Assembly: GCA_964019055.1 (NCBI GenBank)
Contig: OZ025219.1
Location: forward strand, 10,309,388-10,373,387
Length of the DNA stretch: 64,000 nt
Origin: Anthopleura xanthogrammica
Taxonomy: Eukaryota > Cnidaria > Anthozoa > Actiniaria > Actiniidae
Direction of reading: 5' to 3'
Shown: positions 58,501-64,000 of the stretch, piece by piece
How positions within the stretch are numbered: position 1 is the stretch's first letter
Layout: each line of letters begins with the position of its first letter
Made by a program: the position numbers and the translations under genes
Notes under the pieces: generated by a model
Databases searched by the model: none
Seen by the model: only the letters and a program-made list of their open reading frames with translations
What the model was told of the DNA's origin: nothing

Positions 58501-60624
58501 ATTTTTCGAATGCATCGTTTACATTATGACTAATTTTTTTTTGCTACCTAATATAGATAGCTCAAGCCACCTTTGGTTATTCCAGTTAGCTAACACCGAA
58601 AAAAACGGCATTGTAAATTGTTTTTCAACATGTAAACTCAAGGTGTAAATAAACATATTGTCATTGTCATTGTCATCAAAAAAAAAATTAATATATCAAT
58701 AACAGAAACCACCTGGAAGATACTGCAATTATAATCATTATAAACTACAAAAACTCATAACTTTCTAGGTAAAATGAAAAACATAATGAGGATTCTTGTA
58801 CCAGAGCCTTCTCAGCTTTCTAACAAAACATCGTATGCTCTGGGCAACCCTGAAATTCTATCGAATTTCATTGGCTGTTGAGAATAGCATAGCAAGAAGT
58901 TGTCTTTGAAGACACGTAAGAGAGACTGTTCCACGCGATACTTAACAATTATTCACTGACAATTATATCAATTATTTACCGAGACAGGAAGTCGAAGAAA
59001 ATATTCACCGATAATAACTTCGCCTTCGGATTATAATTGTTTTAGCATCATTACACAGGTGATTATTCAAGAACATCGAAATTTCTGAAATTATTTTTAT
59101 TTTGTGCCTCGAAAGAGGCTTGTATCAACAAACAAAGCATGCGCAATCCTATATTCACCTGAAGGTGATTGTAGAGAAATAGTCCGAAGTTTTAGACCAA
59201 TCAGCGCGCACAATTTTCTATAATCACCTGGGTAATGATACTAAAATGTAACATACATGCAAACCAACTAATTAAAACCGTAATAATTCAGTTCGAACCA
59301 CAGTAGAGATTTTTTTCAACTTAGTAAGGGTCCGGTAAATGATCCAACCTTCTCGCTCAGCTGGACGTCAAGAGATGAATCATTCTTATTAATACTGCAT
59401 ACGTGAAAGTTCTGGAACTTGGTTCAAGATAATGCGATAATAAGCAATTACAGGCACGTAAAACATCCGAGATGTTGACGATATACGATACCAAGCTTCA
59501 GCGAAAACTGTATTCAATATATTCTTTTAATTTTTGCACTGAACTGAGAGTGAATATTTCGTCTTTTTCCGAAACAAAACGAAAGTGTTTTTAATTTCTT
59601 TTGTGACCTTGAATGAACTTGGCAGATGTTATCAACAAAACCCTGAAGCTAGATAATACATTTATCATGTCAAGCTTGCATGCAAACCGGCTGAGAATTA
59701 CTGAAGGTTCTCGGCCAATGAGAGGTGTCAGTGATAGTGAATAAAATGTATAATATAAATATATCGAATTCTCTGCTCCAGGGGAATTTCAAAGTGTTGG
59801 TATCGTGTTGAATACGCCATTTGCAGGACATAATCACGTGACTGTTACTGGATGGCAAAACAATCAGACCTCCTTATATTTAAAGAACTATTGCTAGATT
59901 GATAATGTCATATCCAAAACCTTTTCCAAAATAATTTTTTTCTCTTATAAGATACTTTCGATTTCAAGGTAAGAAGCAATTTGATTTTCAAGCTTGCTTG
60001 CCATCCAGCAGACCCTTCCCCAAAGTTCCTTTCGCTGAATTGATTCGTTATCAAAGTGATAAATCAGCACTTGACAGTTTGATGCACATGGCCATTGTGA
60101 ATATTTTGACACTGTATTGAGACAAGCTACAACTGAATTATGGATAAATACAAACTACAGACGTTGAACTACTTATCTCCCTATTTGTTTGGTTTTAGTC
60201 CACGTGCTACCCGATGCCATGCAAGAACAACGGGAAATGCATTCCATTCTACAACAATAACACTCACTCCTGCAACTGTACGTATCCACCATATTATGGA
60301 GAACAGTGTGAAAAGGGTAGGTCAAATTTCATTGCTATCGTAAAGGGTCTATAATCTGGGGTCACCTCTGATAAGAAGACTATTGCTGGGAGCATCCATC
60401 TCTCTCCCATACTGGGTCTGTGAGTCAGCATATGGTTATGAAGTTGGAGTTAATATAGTAAAATTTATGAATATGGGTAGGGTGGGTTGGGGTTTATATA
60501 GTTTATTAACACGATTATGGGTAGGGTAGGGGGGATATATTTTGACTAATATGGATTCTTATTTCTGTACAATATATTTAAATTTATACACTTTGTAATC
60601 CTTTGTGTTTACGTTAATAAATAA

Positions 60625-60703
<79 letters not shown>

Positions 60704-62362
60704 ATACTGGGTCAGTTCAGGAGCTCAAAACTATCGTATATAGGACAATTTGAATTTACTGAACTAATATTCATTTCTCGTTACCAGTCGAAGGCCCTTA
60801 TTGGAGTCCCTGGAGTTCGTGGTCAGACACATGTGGCCCTAAACCGATCCAGACATCGTTGACAAAACACCGATCAAGAAACTGTACTTACAAGAGTCCA
60901 CGAGGAGAGGAACCTTCCAGTGCATGTACAGGACTGTCTGACGAGACACGAAACTGTGAATCCATTCCTATGACAGCAGAGGAGATAGCCGGTGGGTAGT
61001 TTATATAATAACCTCACACCCATCTCATATACCCACCAGCCCACCAACTGACCAAACAACCCACAAAAGTACCAACCAGCCAGCCAACCAAACAACCAAC
61101 CATTATTTGGCCAATCAGCTGCCATCCTAGCCCCCTTGCGCGACGACGTGACAACCCTAAGAACGTCTGCGAAGGAGGCTACTACCATCCCAACCAACTA
61201 AATAACCTAACAAGCAACCAGTCAATCTACCAAACAAATAACGATATAACCATGCAAGCAACCAGCCCCGGGGGGGGGGGGGGGGGGTGGCAACCAGCTA
61301 GCCAAACGACCATCTAACCATATACTACTAATAGAACAAACAAACAAACAAACAAACAAACAATTAAACAAAACAACTAAACAAAACAAAACAAAACAAA
61401 AAACAACCCACCCACCTGTATACCAACCAACAAACGAACGAACTAACAAACGAAAAAAAAAAATCAAAAAATACTTTCTTCCCACCATGCAGGGTGTGAT
61501 AGTGCTGTTGGACTTGAAGACAACAGGATCACAGACTCACAGATGACAGCGTCTTCCTACTACAGCGCTACAGATTCAACATACCCTTGGTATGCCCGCC
61601 TAAACCATGCATCAGTCTGGGCACCGTCATCAACAACCATTGGCCAATATCTTCAAATCGACTTCCAGAAAAAAATGAGGCTTACAAAGATCGCGAGCCA
61701 GGGAAGAAGTAATAATGTTCAGTGGGTTACGAAGTATTCATTGAAGTATAGCGATGATGGTAGTACATGGGCAAACTATGGCAGTGCAAGCTACATTAAG
61801 GTAAAACTACCGGCGATGTCTCAGAATATATAGAATACTGTATAGTTTGGCTAGCATAACTGAAGACGGCATTTTTTCTCAATTGATGATTCACAATGAG
61901 GAGCAGAGCTAGAGATCCACGGTTCGATCCTCAGGATCTCCATGTCTGTTTCAACTTCTCTCTGTTCTGTGTAGCTTTAGCTTTAAATACCGTAATACCG
62001 TAGTTTGAGGGGGTAAAGGGCGCACCCTCGAACGCTTTATACATGAGCCCCTGGCTCGGGAGAATTGGGAACCATTCCACGCGCGCGTTATTGAAGTAAA
62101 ATATATTAACTTTACATTTACCTTTTTACCTTTCACAACCATTACCAAAGACATTTCAGCCATGTCAAAAATGATGGGTTATCATAAGGCTAGTTTATTT
62201 ATCTACTTGTAGGAATTTGATGCCAATAACGATGGACTGACAGTGGTGACGCATATCCTTGAGGTTCCAATAGATGCAAGGTACATACGGATCGTCGTAC
62301 TGGGATTTACTGGCTATCCAACAATAAGGATTGAAATGTACGGGTGCACTTATCCTTGGTAA
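55578..62362 (+). CDS. Secreted PAN/Apple-EGF-TSP1-discoidin (F5/8C) protein
   Basis: Five exons, 55578-55964, 60199-60316, 60788-60991, 61493-61800 and 62213-62362, with phases joining to 388 residues. I start at ATG 55,578, followed by a hydrophobic signal-like segment (YVFVNLFSLVEISL). Domains in order: PAN/Apple-like module (CELSCVGSRQCFSFNLV, RCELLSND); EGF domain with six Cys (CYPMPCKNNGKCIPF, CNCTYPPYYGEQC); TSP1 repeat (WSPWSSWSDTCG, SRNC); discoidin domain (MTASSYYS, WYARLNHASVWAP, YLQIDFQKKMRLTKI, YSLKYSDDGSTW, RIEMYGC). The first intron (4.2 kb) is swollen by repeats and a LINE. It is probably an extracellular matrix or adhesion protein; F5/8C domains often bind glycans or phospholipid. 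An unseen phase-0 exon in the long intron is possible. Confidence 0.88.
56114..58310. repeat. Large tandem repeat, ~513-bp unit, 3 copies (third split by a LINE)
   Basis: Units start at about 56,114, 56,627 and 57,141. The third is interrupted at 57,170 and resumes at 57,963. Landmark phrases are CATACTAGTTTCAACCA, GCTATGGGGACATAACGG and GCATGCAGCTGGCGTTTTTC. It lies in the first intron of the PAN/EGF/TSP1/discoidin gene. Confidence 0.95.
57170..57962 (+). mobile_element. 5'-truncated LINE, ORF2 C-terminus intact
   Basis: The frame is open from 57,170 to the stop at 57,751 (193 codons): LSWKDHVEYIGNKISSRLG, LYNTLVLPLFDYCAPVWD, LNRRAACIIEG and HNYNTRGR, all typical of non-LTR ORF2 C-termini. 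It ends in an AAATAAAAAATAAA tail. ACTAG flanks both sides (57,165-57,169 and 57,963-57,967) as the target duplication. The uninterrupted frame suggests a recent insertion. Confidence 0.9.
58402..58486. repeat. Perfect hairpin, 40-bp arms and 5-nt loop
   Basis: 58,402-58,441 and 58,447-58,486 are exact reverse complements around the loop ATCAT. It is flanked by TATATA tracts and intronic. Confidence 0.97.
59036..59246. mobile_element. MITE with TTTTAGCATCATTAC ends
   Basis: TTTTAGCATCATTACACAGG and TGATTA at the left are mirrored by TAATCACCTGGGTAATGATA and CTAAAA at the right. It is the same family as the outer element at 50,823-51,190. Confidence 0.75.
60365..60703 (+). repeat. Probable SINE/LINE 3' end with (TTAC)n tail
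   Basis: AATAAATAAAC is followed by ~19 TTAC units (60,625-60,703). A microsatellite tail after AATAAA is typical of some non-LTR elements. The 5' limit is uncertain. It lies between the EGF and TSP1 exons. Confidence 0.55.
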
Positions 62363-63210
62363 AAATACCTCAGTGGATTGTGAAAACCTTAGAACAGAAT
62401 TGATACACATCCCGAGTCCATTCCATTTTATCTTTCACCATTTGGGGATCGCCTAAAAATCGTGTTGGTCACCATGTAAATACACCTGGAAACGAGCTCG
62501 GCATTTCAGGTACCTTTTGCTTTTTTGGCTAAGTACAATCTCTTGGGTCTTAATCAACTTGGTCAAGCCTTATGGCATTATTATAAAACGCTTTAGACAC
62601 AATCGATTTTTATTTGCATTTTTTGGTTGTTGATGTTCATCATGTTGATTTTTACGGAGAAAAGAAAACGGGAGAACAAGAGGCATGAAAGAGAACAACA
62701 CATAATCAAACTCACCCATTTTATAAGTAAAACCGTTAAGATAAAGACACCAGGAGAGCATCATAAGTGAATATACCGCTTCATCATATTTATTATCAAC
62801 AACTTAATTTAAGTCTTGCACATGATACAATACAATAACCGTTATTTAACGAGGTCATGCTCCACAACGATCAACAACTACGGCTATTTTAGTGCACAGT
62901 ATAATTTAAAAATGACAAATTCAAGCTTGAAAACCAGACATATTAGTGCTATCAGGTCAGCTGCAGAGTAAAATTAGTCCATATTCTTATTGTACTTCGC
63001 CATTCTGTCCTCCTTATAAACAAGCTGTGACGCCATATGTAGTGATTCAGAAATAGTGCACGGTAACTTTAAGGCCGCACCAGTCGGCACGGCACGGCAC
63101 GGCACGATATGGCCTGTACAAAGTAAGCATTTTAAATGTTCTGCCAATACCCACGTGCTTTATAACGCGCATTTTCTGTTTCTTCAGTTAAATATAAACG
63201 AATAATAAAA
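62363..63210. other. Intergenic, no gene seen
   Basis: Tail-to-tail gap between the discoidin gene and the GPCR. AT-rich; only a short (CGGCA)n tract at about 63,086-63,105 stands out. Confidence 0.65.
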
Positions 63211-64000
63211 TTAATCACGTTCGTTAGCGTTCATCGTGTCTACTCGGTCTTGTCGGCACCGCAACTGCTTTTTTAAAAGTGATCGAAATTTATCATTGCG
63301 AAATGCATACAGAAGTGGATTGAGAATAGAATTCATTCCCAAGCAAGAATGCCCAACTGAATGCCAAATAGCAAAAAGATGGACTCGATTACGTACAGTT
63401 GCAATCCCAACGAAAAAATGTATCATGATGTTTGAAACAAGAAAGAAAATAAGGTTTGAAGAAATCACAAGAATGATGCGTTTGGCCAGTTTTCCGTCTC
63501 TTTGGATTCCCATATTAAGGCTTGATATTTTGACGGTGTAAAATATGTGGGCATACATGATGAAGGAAAGCATATAAATACTCCCTCCGATAATGGCTAG
63601 GTAAGTAGTATAGATATTATTATTGGTAGGGATTTTAGCATTTATACACGAATAATCATCTATTGTAAAATACATTTTAGACATTAAGGGGAGCGAGCAA
63701 GCAATGATAGTTACAAGCCATGCGCCTATCATCAGTAGTTTAGCAATCGACATAGTAATTCGAATGTTAGGCTTCATGCTGAATACAATACAGAGGTAGC
63801 GCTCTAGTACTACAAGAAACCCTACAAGAACACTCAGGCACTGCGCGGTGATAAACAAAACTAAAAAACTATTGCAGATCACATAATTTTGAGACACTAT
63901 CAACTCAAAAAACTTAGAAGCTGGCATTAAGAGTCGAGCCACCGTTAGAGCGACTAGATATAAACCCTAAAGGAAATCACCCAGCGCCATATTGGAAATC
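63211..64000 (-). pseudogene. Class A GPCR (LGR/relaxin-receptor-like), in-frame stop in TM2, runs off window
   Basis: One minus-strand frame covers TM2 to the C-terminus (stop at 63,211). It includes a TM3-end ERY motif (VVLERYLCIVF), TM4 (MIGAWLVTIIACSLPL), TM5, a TM6 region beginning LAKRIILVISSN and TM7 with SILNPLLYAF (NPxxY form NPLLY). The ERYLCI...KPN and LAKRI phrases resemble leucine-rich-repeat-containing GPCRs. Upstream the same frame reads NMALGDFL, then TAG (63,967-63,969), then GLYLVALTVARL, where receptors normally have Met. The stop therefore falls in TM2 without loss of frame. Either it is a recently disabled copy, a base error, or a Met-to-stop variant. The N-terminal part and any LRR ectodomain lie beyond the right edge. 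Confidence 0.82.

Overview
The window is nuclear DNA of a metazoan, most likely an anthozoan cnidarian (sea anemone or coral). It is AT-rich, with genes split into many short exons by GT/AG introns of 0.1-4 kb. It is full of hairpin-type MITEs, SINE/LINE pieces and simple repeats. The gene content also fits Anthozoa: a collagen-Ig-fibrinogen ficolin-like lectin, a DZIP3-type HEPN-NACHT-LRR receptor, a cGAS-like Mab-21 enzyme, M13 peptidases and a PAN/EGF/TSP1/discoidin secreted protein. The species call is inference. No bacterial, plasmid or viral genome features were seen.

Layout. (1) 127-10,058 (+): last 15 exons of an EF-hand protein resembling EFCAB6/DJBP. A complete intronless ficolin-like gene (4,709-6,709, +) sits in one of its introns. 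(2) 12,394-18,049 (-): a two-exon HEPN-NACHT-LRR receptor with an apparent frameshift near its N-terminus. (3) 18,300-22,400: repeat zone with a 2-kb nested foldback element and a satellite built from the coding tail of the EF-hand gene. (4) 22,486-24,344 (-): two-exon cGAS-like/Mab-21 protein with intact catalytic residues. (5) 25,501-38,856 and 41,553-54,141: two direct copies of a ~13-kb segment. Each carries a 17-exon M13 (neprilysin/ECE-like) gene on the minus strand. The first copy (25,732-37,522) is intact. The second (41,778-51,966) is a pseudogene with a nonsense codon, a retroelement in a coding exon and a splice-site deletion. (6) 54,300-55,070 and 57,170-57,962: LINE relics. (7) 55,578-62,362 (+): five-exon secreted PAN-EGF-TSP1-F5/8C protein. 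(8) 63,211 to the right edge (-): rhodopsin-class (LGR/relaxin-receptor-like) GPCR fragment with an in-frame stop in TM2.

How it fits together. Three neighbouring loci in the first 25 kb belong to innate-sensing families: a lectin-like type II membrane protein, an NLR with a possible RNase-type HEPN domain, and a cGAS-like nucleotidyltransferase. The right half mainly records duplication and decay of one ectopeptidase gene, with many transposon insertions that can be dated relative to the duplication by comparing the copies. All gene models were read by eye from splice signals, phase continuity and family motifs; none has transcript support here.
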